A stretch of DNA of 64,000 nucleotides from Cladorhizidae sp. MBARI D1340-BT2 (Eukaryota > Porifera > Demospongiae > Poecilosclerida > Cladorhizidae), in NCBI GenBank assembly GCA_028752905.1, contig JAQNBH010000007.1, positions 15,218,759 to 15,282,758 of the forward strand. The letters run 5' to 3'. A model generated the notes under the pieces. The model was not told the origin of the DNA. It searched no databases and saw only the letters and a program-made list of their open reading frames with translations. This document shows positions 10,406-24,549 of this stretch, in pieces; the first letter of the stretch is position 1, and every line of letters starts with the position of its first letter. A program made the position numbers and the translations under genes.

Positions 10406-11693
10406 GTAATATATATAGCATGTACTATATATCTGGAGGGCAATGTAATATAAATGACTTCTCGCTGTAGAATGTGCATACCTCTAGCTGTTTTCTTAAA
10501 TGTGCAGTGAGCCAGAAATCAAACTACTATTTTTTTCCATTTGTGAAAAGCTTTTTGACCAAATTGTTAATCCCAAAACTTTAATTGTATCTTACCTGGG
10601 TCACATGCAATCAATATAAACTCTTTGAATAACTTTTGAGATACGCACTGTCTTTGACAAAGCTATCATAAAATTATTTTGGTCACGAATATTTATTAAT
10701 TTTCCATCAATGATGAATTTTTCCCCCCATATTCAATCACTGATCTTCAGCAACAGTTGGTAGATTTAATGTTTGGAAGGTTTTTAAGATGACAGTTCCA
10801 GCTGCAGCTGCCTTCTCTTTTCAAGGATTTGTTAAATGCCATCAGGTTGCTATTAGTGGAATGAATGGACCATATTTTAGCAACACAGCAATGTATTTTT
10901 GGGGCAATAGTAGCCACAAGCAAGGCTGGCTATAGTTTGCACACAACTTGCATGCATTCTAGTGCAGCTCTTGTCTAAGCTGTTGCACTTTCCACTTTAA
11001 AAAGGAAGAAAAGTGGAAGAATTTATTTTCCACTACAAAACACAGTTAAAATATCATTCAAGCGTTCATTATTCTGTGTTGACATTGCACGAGACTTCTA
11101 TCATGAATATTGACTTCATTAAAATGAAGATAGACTCTCAAGTTTGATCGGGTCCAGCCATCCCATTGTTGGATTGAAAGTTCTTTACAAGATAAGGGAA
11201 CAAATACATAGTCTTCATGAAGAGTTCTGATATATATGGTTCATGTGTGAATTGTTGATTTATGTGCTCTCTGAAGGTGCATGAAAATTTTGTGTGGCCC
11301 TCACACCTATAGTTATGCAGCACTAGTTAATAATGTTTAAACTCAATTTCAAAAATTAGTGTTTACACAAAAACATTACCTGCCATGATTTTCACTCTAC
11401 TTCTCCTCCATTCCAAATTATCCCTCTTCATCTCCAAAATAGCCCACCAATAGCTAAGCATTTTTTAGCTGTTTTTTATTTTTTATATCTAGATCCTCCA
11501 TGCTGGACAAAAACTCACATAACTATATATCTATATGATACTGTTATATTGCTCTATCAGTGTTGTATCATGTAACCTGATTATATGATATTTATGCTGT
11601 TATTTGGAAACCTATCTATAAACATGTTTAAAATGTGTACACTACAAACACGATGCCAGAAGTCTTTAATCGTGATTCAGATATGGCTACATA
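10406..11693. other. Downstream flank shared by both copies, no gene seen
   Basis: About 1.3 kb of AT-rich DNA following FN3 exon C, matched in copy 2 at 59940-61233. No further exon with a recognisable domain, transmembrane segment or kinase link was found, so the C-terminus of the lipase-FN3 protein is unknown. Confidence 0.4.
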
Positions 11694-14600
11694 CTATAAC
11701 ACATACATGCTGCATCTCTGATGATAATAGTACATATATAACACACACATGCTGCATCTTGTCTTATAATAGTGCATATATAACACACACATGCTGCATC
11801 TTGTCTTATAATAGTACATACATAACACACACATGCTGCATCTCTGTCTTATAATAGTGCATATATATATCACACATGCTGCATCTCTGTCTTATAATAG
11901 TGCATATATAACACACACATGCTGCATCCCTGTCTTATAATAGTGCATATATAACACACATGTTGCATCTCTGTCTTATAATAGTGCATATATAACACAC
12001 ACAAGCTGCATCTCTGTCTTATAATAGTGCATATATAACACACACATGCTGCATCTCTGTCTTATAATAGTGCATATATAACACACACATGCTGCATCTC
12101 TGTCTTATAATAGTGCATATATAACACACACATGCTGCATCTCTGTCTTATAATAGTGCATATATAACACACACATGCTGCATCTTGTCTTATAATAGTG
12201 CATATATATAACACACACATGCTGCATCTCTGTCTTATAATAGTGCATCTATAACACACACGTGCTGCATCTCTGTATTATAATAGTACATATATAACAC
12301 ACACATGCTGCATCTTGTCTTATAATAGTGCATATATAACACACACATGCTGCATCTTGTCTTATACTAGTGCATATATAACACACACATGCTGCATCTC
12401 TGTCTTATAATAGTGCATATATAACACACACATGCTGCATCTCTGTCTTATAATAGTACATATATAACACATACATGCTGCATCTCTGTCTTATAATAGT
12501 GCATATATAACACACACATGCTGCATCTCTGTCTTATAATAGTGCATATATAACACACACATGCTGCATCTCTGTCTTATAATAGTGCATATATAACACA
12601 CACATGCTGAATTTTGTCTTATAATAGTGCATATATAACACACACATGCTGCATCTTGTCTTATAATAGTGCATATATAACACACACATGCTGCATCTCT
12701 GTCTTATAATAGTGCATATATTACACACACATGCTGCATCTCTGTATTATAATAGTGCATATATAATACACACATGCTGCATCTTGTCTTATAATAGTAC
12801 ATATATAACTGCATCTCTGTCTTATAATAGTGCATATATAACACACACATGCTGCATCTCTGTCTTATAATAGTGCATATATAAAACACACATGTTGCAT
12901 CTCTGTCTTATAATAGTGCATATATAATACACACATGCTGCATCTTGTCTTATAATAGTACATATATAACACACACATGCTGCATCTCTGTCTTATAATA
13001 GTGCATATATAACACACACATGCTGCATCTCTGTCTTATAATAGTGCATATATAAAACACACATGTTGCATCTCTGTCTTATAATAGTGCATATATAACA
13101 CACACATGCTGCATCTCTATCTTATAATAGTACATATATAACACACAGATGCTGCATCTCCGTCTTATAATAGTGCATATATAACACACACATGCTGCAT
13201 CTCTGTCTTATAATAGTACATATATAACACACACATGTTGCATCTCTGTCTTATAATAGTGCATATATAAAACACACATGTTGCATCTCTGTCTTATAAT
13301 AGTGCATATATAACACACACATGCTGCATCTCTATCTTATAATAGTGCATATATAACACACACATGCTGCATCTCCGTCTTATAATAGTGCATATATAAC
13401 ACACACATGCTGCATCTTGTCTTATAATAGTGCATATATAACACACACATGCTGCATCTCTGTCTTATAATAGTGCATCTATAACACACACGTGCTGCAT
13501 CTCTGTATTATAATAGTACATATATAACACACACATGCTGCATCTTGTCTTATAATAGTGCATATATAACACACACATGCTGCATCTTGTCTTATACTAG
13601 TGCATATATAACACACACATGCTGCATCTCTGTCTTATAATAGTGCATATATAACACACACATGCTGCATCTCTGTCTTATAATAGTACATATATAACAC
13701 ATACATGCTGCATCTCTGTCTTATAATAGTGCATATATAACACACACATGCTGCATCTCTGTCTTATAATAGTGCATATATAACACACACATGCTGCATC
13801 TCTGTCTTATAATAGTGCATATATAACACACATGCTGAATTTTGTCTTATAATAGTGCATATATAACACACACATGCTGCATCTTGTCTTATAATAGTGC
13901 ATATATAACACACACATGCTGCATCTTGTCTTATAATAGTGCATATATAACACACACATGCTGCATCTCTGTCATATGATAGTGCATATATAACACACAC
14001 ATGCTGCATCTCTGTCATATGATAGTGCATATTTAACACCCACATGCTGCATCTTGTCTTACAATAGTGCATATATAACACACACATGCTGCATCTCTGT
14101 CTTATAATAGTGCATATATTACACACACATGCTGCATCTCTGTATTATAATAGTGCATATATAATACACACATGCTGCATCTTGTCTTATAATAGTACAT
14201 ATATAACACACACATGCTGCATCTCTGTCTTATAATAGTGCATATATAACACACACATGCTGCATCTCTGTCTTATAATAGTGCATATATAAAACACACA
14301 TGTTGCATCTCTGTCTTATAATAGTGCATATATAACACACACATGCTGCATCTCTATCTTATAATAGTACATATATAACACACAGATGCTGCATCTCCGT
14401 CTTATAATAGTGCATATATAACACACACATGCTGCATCTCTGTCTTATAATAGTACATATATAACACACACATGTTGCATCTCTGTCTTATAATAGTGCA
14501 TATATAAAACACACATGTTGCATCTCTGTCTTATAATAGTGCATATATAACACACACATGCTGCATCTCTATCTTATAATAGTGCATATATAACACACAC

Positions 14601-17600
14601 ATGCTGCATCTCCGTCTTATAATAGTGCATATATAACACACACATGCTGCATCTCTGTCTTATAATAGTGCATATATAACACACACATGCTGATCTTGTC
14701 TTATAATAGTGCATATATAACACACACATGCTGCATCATGTCTTATAATAGTACATATATAACACACACATGCTGCATCTCTGTCTTATAATAGTGCATA
14801 TATAAAACACACATGCTGCATCATGTCTAATAATAGTGCATATATAACACACACATGCTGCATCTTGTCTTATAATAGTGCATACATAACACACACATGC
14901 TGCATCTCTGTCTTTTAATAGTGCATATATAACACACACATGCTGCATCTCTGTCTTATAATAGTGCATATATATCACACACATGATGCATCTCTGTCTT
15001 ATAATAGTGCATATATAACACACACATGCTGCATCTTGTCTTATAATAGTGCATATATAACACACACATGCTGCATCTCTGTCTAATAATAGTGCATATA
15101 TAACACACACATGCTGCATCTCTGTCTTATAATATGTGCATATATAACACAAACATGCTGCATCTTGTCTTATAATAGTGCATATATAACACACACATGC
15201 TGCATCTCTGTCTTATAATAGTGCATATATAATACACACATGATGCATCTTGTCTTATAATAGTGCATAGATAACACACACATGCTGCATCTCTGTCTTA
15301 TAATAGTGCATATATAATACACACATGATGCATCTTGTCTTATAATAGTGCATATATAACACACACATGCTGCATCTCTGTCTTATAATAGTGCAGCATA
15401 TATAACAAACACATGCTGATCTTGTCTTATAATAGTGCATATATAACACACACATGCTGCATCATGTCTTATAATAGTACATATATAACACACACATGCT
15501 GCATCTCTGTCTTATAATAGTGCATATATAAAACACACATGCTGCATCATGTCTAATAATAGTGCATATATAACACACACATGCTGCATCTTGTCTTATA
15601 ATAGTGCATACATAACACACACATGCTGCATCTCTGTCTTATAATAGTGCATATATAACACACACATGCTGCATCTCTGTCTTATAATAGTGCATATATA
15701 ACACGCATGCTGCATCTTGTCTTACCATAGTGCATATATAACACACAAATGCTGCATCTCTGTCTTATAATAGTGCATATATATCACACACATGCTGCAT
15801 CTCTGTCTTATAATAGTGCATATATAACACACACATGTTGCATCTTGTCTTATAATAGTGCATATATAACACACACATGCTGCATCTCTGTCTTATAATA
15901 GTGCATATATAACACACACATGCTGCATCTTGTCTTATAAGTGCATATATAACACACACATGCTGCATCTCTGTCTTATAATAGTGCATATATAATACAC
16001 ACATGATGCATCTTGTCTTATAATAGTGCATAGATAACACACACATGCTGCATCTCTGTCTTATAATAGTTATATAATACACACATGATGCATCTTGTCT
16101 TATAATAGTGCATATATAACACACACACATGCTGCATCTCTGTCTTATAATAGTGCATATATAACACACACATGCTGCATCTTGTCTTATCATAGTGCAT
16201 ATATAACACACACATGCTGCATCTCTGTCTTATAATAGTGCATATATATCACACACATGCTGCATCTCTGTCTTATAATAGTGCACACACATGCTGCATC
16301 TTGTCTTATAATAGTGCATATATAACACACACATGCTGCATCTCTGTCTTATAATACTGCATATATAACACACACATGCTGCATCTCTGTCTTATAATAG
16401 TGCATATATAACACACATGTTTCATCTCTGTCTTATAATAGTGCATATATAACACACACATGCAGCATCTCTGTCTTATAATAGTACATATATAACACAC
16501 ACATGTTGCATCTCTGTCTTATAATAGTGCATATATAACACACACATGCTGCATCTCTGTCTTATAATAGTGCATATATAGCACACATGCTGGATCTCTG
16601 TCTTATAATAGTGCATATATAACACACACATGCTGCATCTCTGTATTATAATAGTGCATATATAACACACACATGCTGCATCTCTGTCTTATAATAGTGC
16701 ATATATAATACACACATGTTGCATCTCCGTCTTATAATAGTGCATATATAACACACATGCTGCATCTCTGTCTTATAATAGGCCATATATAACACACACA
16801 TGCTGCATCTCTGTCTTATAATAGTACATACATAACACACACATGCGCTGCATCTCTGTCTTATAAGAGTGCATATATAATACACACATGCTGCATCTTG
16901 TCTTATAATAGTGCATATATAACACACACATGCTGCATCTCTGTCTTATAATAATGCATATATAACAAACACATGCTGCATCTCTGTCTAATAATAGTGC
17001 ATATATAACACACACATGCTGCATCTCTGTCTTATAATAATGCATATATAACACACACATGCTGCATCTTATCTTATAATAGTGCATATATAACACACAC
17101 ATGCTGCATCTCTGTCTTATAATAGTACATATATAACACACACATGCTACATCTCTGTCATATAATAGTACGTATATAACACACACATGTTGCATCTCTG
17201 TCTTATAATAGTGCATATATAAAACATCACATGTTGCATCTCTGTCTTATAATAGTGCATATATAACAAACACATGCGGCATCTCTATCTTATAGTAGTG
17301 CATATATAACACACACATGCTGCATCTCTGTCTTATAATAGTGCATATATAACACACACATGCTGCATCTCTGTCTTATAATAGTGCATATATAACACAC
17401 ACATGCTGATCTTGTCTTATAATAGTGCATATATAACACACACATGCTGCATCATGTCTTATAATAGTACATATATAACACACACATGCTGCATCTCTGT
17501 CTTATAATAGTGCATGTATAACACACATGCTGCATCATTTCTAATAATAGTGCATATATAACACACACATGCTGCATCTCTGTCTTATAATAGTACATAT

Positions 17601-20495
17601 ATAACACACACATGCTGCATCTCTGTCTTATAATAGTACGTATATAACACACACATGTTGCATCTCTGTCTTATAATAGTGCATATATAACACACACATG
17701 CTGCATCTCTGTCTTATAATAGTGCATATATAACACACACATGCTGCAACTCTATCTTATAATAGTGCATATATAACACAAACATGCTGATCTTGTCTTA
17801 TAATAGTGCATATATAACACACACATGCTGCATCATGTCTTATAATAGTACATATATAACACACACATGCTGCATCTTGTCTTATAATAGTGTATATATA
17901 AAACACACATGCTGCATCTCTGTCTTATAATAGTGCATATATAACACACACATGCTGCATCTTGTCTTATAATAGTGCATATATAACACACACATGCTGC
18001 ATCTCTGTCTTCTAATAGTACATATATAACACACACATGCTGCATCTTGTCTTATAATAGTGCATATATAACACACATGCTGCATCTCTGTCTTATAATA
18101 GTGCATATATATCACACACATGCTACATCTCTGTCTTATAATAGTGCACACACATGCTGCATCTTGTCTTATAATAGTGCATATATAACACACACATGCT
18201 GCATCTCTGTCTTATAATAGTGCATATATAACACACACATGCTGCATCTCTGTCTTATAATAGTGCATATATAACACACATGTTGCATCTCTGTCTTATA
18301 ATAGTGCATATATAACACACACATGCAGCATCTCTGTCTTATAATAGTACATATATAACACACACATGCTGCATCTCTGTCTTATAATAGTGCATATATA
18401 ACACACACATGCTGCATCTCTGTCTTATAATAGTGCATATATAGCACACATGCTGGATCTCTGTCTTATAATAGTGCATATATAACACACACATGCTGCA
18501 TCTCTGTATTATAATAGTGAATATATAACACACACATGCTGCATCTCTGTCTTATAATAGAGCATATATAACATACACATGCTGCATCTCTGTCTTATAA
18601 TAGTGCATATATAATACACACATGTTGCATCTCTGTCTTATAATAGTGCATATATAACACACATGCTGCATCTCTGTCTTATAATAGGCCATATATAACA
18701 CACACATGTTGCATCTCTGTCTTATAATAGTACATACATAACACACACATGCGCTGCATCTCTGTCTTATAAGAGTGCATATATAATACACACATGCTGC
18801 ATCTTGTCTTATAATAGAGCATATATAACACACACATGCTGCATCTCTGTCTTATAATAATGCATATATAACAAACACATGCTGCATCTCTGTCTAATAA
18901 TAGTGCATATATAACACACACATGCTGCATCTCTTTCTTCTAATAGTACATATATAACACACACATGCTGCATCTTGTCTTATAATAGTGCATATATAAC
19001 ACACATGCTGCATCTCTGTCTTATAATAGTGCATATATAACACACACAGGCTGCATCATGTCTTATAATAGTGCATATATAATAAACACATGCTGCATCT
19101 CTGTCCTATAATAGTGCATATAATACACACATTCTGCATCTTGTCTAATAATAGTGCATATATAACACACACATGCTGCATCTCTGTCTTATAATAGTGC
19201 ATATATAATACACACATGCTGCATCTTGTCTTATAATAGTGCATATATAACACACACATGCTGCATCTCTGTCTTATAATAATGCATATATAACACACAC
19301 ATGCTGCATCTTGTCTTATAATAATGCATATATAACACACACATGCTGCATCTTGTCTTATAATAGTGCATAGATAACACACACATGCTGCATCTCTGTA
19401 TTATAATAGTGCATATATAATACACACATGCTGCATCTCTGTCTTATAATAGTGCATATATAACACACACATGCTGATCTTGTCTTATAATAGTGCATAT
19501 ATAACACACACATGCTGCATCATGTCTTATAATAGTACATATATAACACACACATGCTGCATCTCTGTCTTATAATAGTGCATATATATCACACACATGC
19601 TGCATCTCTGTCTTATAATAGTGCATATATATCACACACATGCAGCATCTTGTCTTATATAGTGCATATATAACACACACATGCTTCATCTTGTCTTATA
19701 ATAGTGCATATATAACACACACATGCTGCATCTCTGTCTTATAATAGTACATATATATCACACACATGCTGCATCTTGTCTTATAATAGTGCATATATAA
19801 CACACACATGCTTCATCTTGTCTTATAATAGTGCATATATAACACACACATGCTGCATCTCTGTCTTCTAATAGTACATATATAACACACACATGCTGCA
19901 TCTTGTCTTATAATAGTGCATATATAACACACATGCTGCATCTCTGTCTTATAATAGTGCATATATATCACACACATGCTGCATCTTGTCTTATAATAGT
20001 GCATATATAACACACACATGCTTCATCTTGTCTTATAATAGTGCATATATAACACACACATGCTGCATCTCTGTCTTATAATAGTACATATATATCACAC
20101 ACATGCTGCATCTTGTCTTATAATAGTGCATATATAACACACACATGCTTCATCTTGTCTTATATAGTGCATATATAACACACACATGCTGCATCTCTGT
20201 CTTCTAATAGTACATATATAACACACACATGCTGCATCTTGTCTTATAATAGTGCATATATAACACACATGCTGCATCTCTGTCTTATAATAGTACATAT
20301 ATAATACACACATTCTGCATCTGGTCTTATCATAGTGCATATATAACACACACATGCTGCATCTTTGTCTTATAATAGTGCATATATAACACACACATGC
20401 TGCATCTTTGTCTTATAATAGTGCATATATAACAAACACATGCTGCATCTCTGTCTTATAATAGTGCATATATAACACACACATGCTGCATCTCT
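11694..20495. repeat. 8.8-kb satellite, 42/43-bp unit, about 200 copies
   Basis: Tandem array of a 43-bp unit (core ATGCTGCATCTCTGTC then TTATAATAGTGCATATATA and a CA-rich tail) with a common 42-bp variant in which TCTCTGTC becomes TCTTGTC. Marker variants recur at long spacing, for example an ATAGGCCATATAT unit at about 16780 and 18683, which shows that blocks of over 1 kb were duplicated inside the array. The small - strand ORFs here arise only because the unit has few stops. The array ends inside the truncated hAT transposase reading frame. Confidence 0.97.
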
Positions 20496-21390
20496 GACAA
20501 CTTTCTCTGCAGTGGACAATATTTCTTTCAGGATTGTTGGCAGAGTTTTTGATGCCAGTGCATGGCGATGTAGAAAACAGTGAGTGACAATGACGTGAGG
20601 AGCTTCTTTCTTCACTAAAGCAGCCAAACCAGATGTGTTACCAAGCATTGCAGGTGCTCTATCTCTGCATAAAGTACCCAAATGTTTCTTCCAGTCAAAA
20701 CCTTGCTTGGCAAAGAAACTTTTCACCATATCAAATATGTCAATGGCTTTTGTTGTTTCCAATAGTGGCTCACAAAATAGGAATTCCTCTTTAAAGGCAT
20801 CAGCATGAACATAACGGACAAAAGCAAGTAGATGACTACACTGAGAAATGTCAGTACTTTCATCCGGTTGCATACTGAATTCAAATGGTGCAGCTGCCAA
20901 CTCTTCCATGACTTGCTTCAAAATATTAGAAAACATATCAACTATTCTGGAATGTATGACGTCATTTGACAAAGGGATTGCTTTGATTTTCTTCCTCTGG
21001 TCCAATCCACAAACCAGCTCAACCATGTCCAGTGCACATGGCTTCACTAAAGTCTCCCCAATTGTGTGAGGCTTCTTTTCTTTGGCAATCTGATAAGCAA
21101 CCTTGTAAGAAGCTTCAAGACAAGGCTTTTGCGTTGGGGCAAATCCAAGTTTTGGCAAAGTTCCAGATTTCTCAAATCGAGCCTTCTTTGCATGAAATAC
21201 ATCTGCACTCTCTGATATATTTTCAGGATGTACAGACATGAGGTGCTCCCCATCAACTTTGTTGGCTTCATGCTTCCATTGGTAAGAACTTTGCCACACA
21301 AGAAACACTGTGGCTTTTGTTTCCCATCACGCTCAGTGATGCAAGTAAAACCAAAGGCAAGTCTTCATTGCACTTCCTTTTCTTTGACAT
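20496..21390 (-). pseudogene. hAT/ZBED-type transposase, truncated and frameshifted, copy 1
   Basis: Reads on the - strand from an ATG at 21390 (MSKKRK). A BED-like finger follows (CFLCGKVLTNGSMKPTKL, then EHLMSVH), and then the conserved N-terminal half of ZBED5/FAM200-like domesticated hAT transposases: FSMQPDESTDIS with the first catalytic-type Asp, CSHLLAFVRYVH, LCRDRAPAMLGNTSGLAAL and HCFLHRHALASKTLP. Two frame breaks, near 21355 and near 21255, separate the start, the finger and the main frame, and copy 2 shares them. The frame runs into satellite at 20495, so the C-terminal dimerisation region and last catalytic Glu are missing. It is dead as a transposase. Confidence 0.8.
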
Positions 21391-21709
21391 TTTTTTGGTT
21401 CAAGCTAAGCTAGAAGTCTTGCTTTGCTAGTGAAAGTGCAGTAAATCATGGATCAGGGCTGCAGTAAATGGAACCCTGAATGAAGTGTGATGAGACACAT
21501 GAACCCACATGAATGAAGTGTGATGTCTGACACATAACAATTTAGCGAAGTATCAGTAAGTTTGGTCACCACCATATTTAAACAGGTGGCTTCAGAAAGT
21601 CTGTTACCACTTGGTGGAAATTAGATATTTCTTACTCCTGGACTTCACCTTAGGGTCCTCCATAAATTATGAGCATTAAATCTATATATTTTAGTTATGT
21701 TGTGTACCT
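21391..21709. other. hAT element 5' untranslated part
   Basis: Non-coding stretch between the transposase start and the terminal sequence, matched in copy 2 to its right end. No gene seen. Confidence 0.4.
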
Positions 21710-21781
21710 AGTTCATGGACCCCCTATATCCCATCCATGGACCCCCAAGGGGTCCACGGACCCCAGGTTAAGAACCTATGT
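21710..21781 (-). mobile_element. hAT-like terminal sequence
   Basis: On the - strand the segment reads AGGTTCTTAACCTGGGG then TCCGTGGACCCC, the kind of terminus seen on many hAT elements (a CAG..GGTTCTTAACC-type start). It is correctly placed upstream of the transposase. Internal GGACCCC/GGGGTCC repeats give short hairpins. The opposite terminus was not found and is presumably lost in the satellite. Confidence 0.55.
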
Positions 21782-24112
21782 TCTAGAGGAAGTGTGGGAG
21801 ATTTATAGTCACCCTGCAAGAACTAATACTTGTTTTAGTGATGTTATGACACATTTTATCGATGTGTAGATCTTAAAATTAGTCTGCACTTCAGATACAA
21901 TGTTTCTTAATAGACTTCTCATTGTTATTGTTATGCAAAGTTGGTATGCAGGTTATCATATTATTTGTGCCTAGAATCTGTGAAGTGCTTCATTAGTTTA
22001 TGTTATGTACTTGTATTAACTTTGACATTTCTGTAAAAATATGTGTATGACTCGGTAACTGAGGTGTGCCAGTTTGTCTCAATGCACACACTTTTTGGTA
22101 TGTCACACAAACCGCCTAAATGGTTGAACTGACACCAATTAATAGGTTGATAACATGTTGTTGTGTCGCATACCACCATAATTTGTGTGAACAGAAAAAT
22201 AATAAAACCTAGACTGCAAATTCATATATAGCATGTTTCTGTTCCACTAATATGTAGATTAAACACTATTATTATAATCTTGGTGCATGCGATTAAATTA
22301 TGATGAACAAAAATAACTGTTTTTATTGAATAACTATTGCATTAAGATGAAAAACAGATGTGCTTGATTGTCAATATGGTATTGTTAACCCATAAAAGCT
22401 AGCCAATGTTCATGGCTCACAGCTAAGGATGTTGAATGTTTGTGTGACTGTTGCAGTCAATAAAAGTGTATTGCCTCTTAATCTTGGAGGACCCTTAATT
22501 AGAACATAAATATTAGAGTTGTGATGGTATGGCTTTGTGAAACCTGGGTAATAAGATTGTATTTCTCTGATTTTGTTACTTCTTTCTCATACTTATATTG
22601 TCAATAAGAATTATGGCATTGTGATATATGTTGTGGGGAAGATTTTCCCATGTTTTCCAGTTTTCAGCTGAGAAAGCCTGGACACAATCTACTTTGTAAA
22701 TCATCATAATCCATGGGTTTATTGTCAGCTGCAGGTAATAGTGGAATGCTATTATTATATCTAACTCATATGATTTTCTTGAGATTCTTACAGTTTGACC
22801 TCATTGATATCAGTCACTTGCTAGATAAATATGATAAATGGCTGCATCAGTAAATATATATAATAGGTTAAAGTTTAATTTTGTGTACACCCATAACACT
22901 GAGCATACTGGAATATTGTGATGATAATCCCATATTTTGCAATGTGAAGTATTTGACCTATATTGGCTGAATTACACAGCATAATTTAAGCACGAGATAA
23001 AAACACGAATGATCCAGAATCCTTGTGTGTGAGGAACACTCCACATGTCATCACTATGAGGTATGACCAATTCACATATTCACTACATAATGTTGTGATA
23101 TTCAATGCACATTTTGTAATGTTCACTGCATGATGACATTACTACATGTAATGAAAAGAACTTGATTACATGTCTGTTCACCATGCATTAAAAAAAACAT
23201 GCACCTTTGAAATTAACTCTGTCAAACAATGACTGATTGACATTATGTAATAATGAGTGAAAGTCTATCATATCAGTAGCACCAATTATAAAATCTGTTA
23301 GCAGATTACCACATCAATAATGATGAATTAATTGCTAATTGAGTCCCAGAAAAGACTACTCTGTGGCATTTACATTCAATGTTTAATCAGGAAACTATAC
23401 CCCAGTGGTAATAACTACGCATTTCTACCAGTCTGCCCTCCAATTTTGAGGACAGCAATAAATCCGTCTATCCTTAAACTACTACAACAGTTATTAAGCA
23501 AACACCCATCCAATAATGTGGAAGATATGCTCAGAGTTCTCCAAGGGATGTGGCCAACAAGCTTAGTTGTCTTGATTAATTCCCATTTTGAAAAAATATG
23601 TTTCCCAGAGAAGGCAAGTTTAGCAACGTGAATCTTTCATGGCACTATGAAAATACTCTCTCAGTTGATATAGAATAGCTTCCTCATTTATCATTCTTAA
23701 AAGATGTGTGGATGTACTTCATGTTCTCATGTTATTTGGGTATAATAAAATTTGTGTTAACTTCGGACACACTATTGCTACTTACCAGATCTCCCATTGC
23801 TAATGTTATGTGAAGTTGGTATGCAAAGGTATCTTATTATATCCAACTTGACTGTGTGAGTCCAGCATCACTATATAATACTCAACTCTAACTTGCACAG
23901 TTCTGTGTAGGACTCACTAACTGTGGTGTGCCAGTTTGTCCTGATACAACACCTAAAATGTGAGTCATACAAACCACCACAAATGGTTGACAAACACTGA
24001 AGGGTGATAACATGCCTATATTTTATTCAATCACATACTACCATAAACAATGTGAACAGAACAATAATTAATAAGGTGATAACACATCTAAATAAATTTG
24101 CTAACAAATGTG
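21782..24112. other. Unassigned AT-rich DNA with dispersed repeats
   Basis: No convincing gene. A diverged direct repeat pair lies at about 22060-22205 and 23925-24075 (both containing GTGTGCCAGTTTGTC and ATACCA/TACTACCATAA). The segment 22800-23300 is an inverted relative of 47350-48000. The open frame at 23332-23631 resembles no family I know. Confidence 0.45.
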
Positions 24113-24549
24113 CTCCTGTAGGTGTATTATGTGGGGTGGGTCTGAGTGTGCTCCTGTAGGTGTATTATGTATGTGGGGGTGGGTCTGAGTGTACTCCTGT
24201 AGGTGTATTATGTTGGGGTGGGTCTGAGAGTGCTCCTGTAGGTGTATTATGTGGGGGTGGGTCTGAGTGTACTCCTGTAGGTGTATTATGTTGGGGTGGG
24301 TCTGAGTGTGCTCCTGTAGGTGTATTATATGGGGGTGGGTCTGAGAGTGCTCCTGTAGGTGTATTATGTGGGGGTGGGTCTGAGGTGCTCCTGTAGGTGT
24401 ATTATGTGGGGGTGGGTCTGAGTGTACTCCTGTAGGTGTATATGTGGGGGTGGGTCTGAGTGTACTCCTGTAGGTGTATTATGTGGCGGTGGGTCTGAGG
24501 GTGCTCCTGTAGGTGTATTATGTGGGGGTGGGTCTGAGTGTGCTCCTGC
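24113..24549. repeat. GT-rich minisatellite, about 11 units of 39 bp
   Basis: Tandem units CTCCTGTAGGTGTATTATGT followed by GGGGGTGGGTCTGAGTGTG. The G-rich part gives several GGGGG/GGG runs per unit on the + strand. The Gly-rich ORF across it is a by-product. Confidence 0.95.

Larger units (their letters stand above)
1..11690. repeat. Segmental duplication, copy 1 (lipase-FN3 locus)
   Basis: This block matches 52690-61233 nearly base for base in the same orientation. The match starts at the first base of the window, so the true left edge lies outside. Differences are point changes, small indels, a 42-base C run (7 bases in the other copy) and a 3.1-kb insertion at 6381-9510 that the other copy lacks. 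The match ends at about 11690, where this copy enters satellite while the other copy continues into about 690 bp of different sequence. The paired hAT relics further right (20496-21745 and 62751-63993) extend the same duplication. Confidence 0.95.

Noticed and set aside
11694..20495. Many long - strand ORFs rich in Cys, Tyr, Ile and Met across the satellite
   Set aside because: They are a by-product of a 43-bp unit with few stops; the peptide repeats every 43 residues with the DNA unit and has no start context or splice support.
11694..20495. CRISPR-like array of regular repeats
   Set aside because: There are no unique spacers; repeat units abut directly and the genome is eukaryotic.
20848..21241. 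+ strand ORFs opposite the transposase
   Set aside because: Shadows of the hAT frame on the other strand, which carries the conserved residues.
24160..24396. Gly/Val-rich ORF
   Set aside because: Produced by the 39-bp minisatellite, whose length is a multiple of three.
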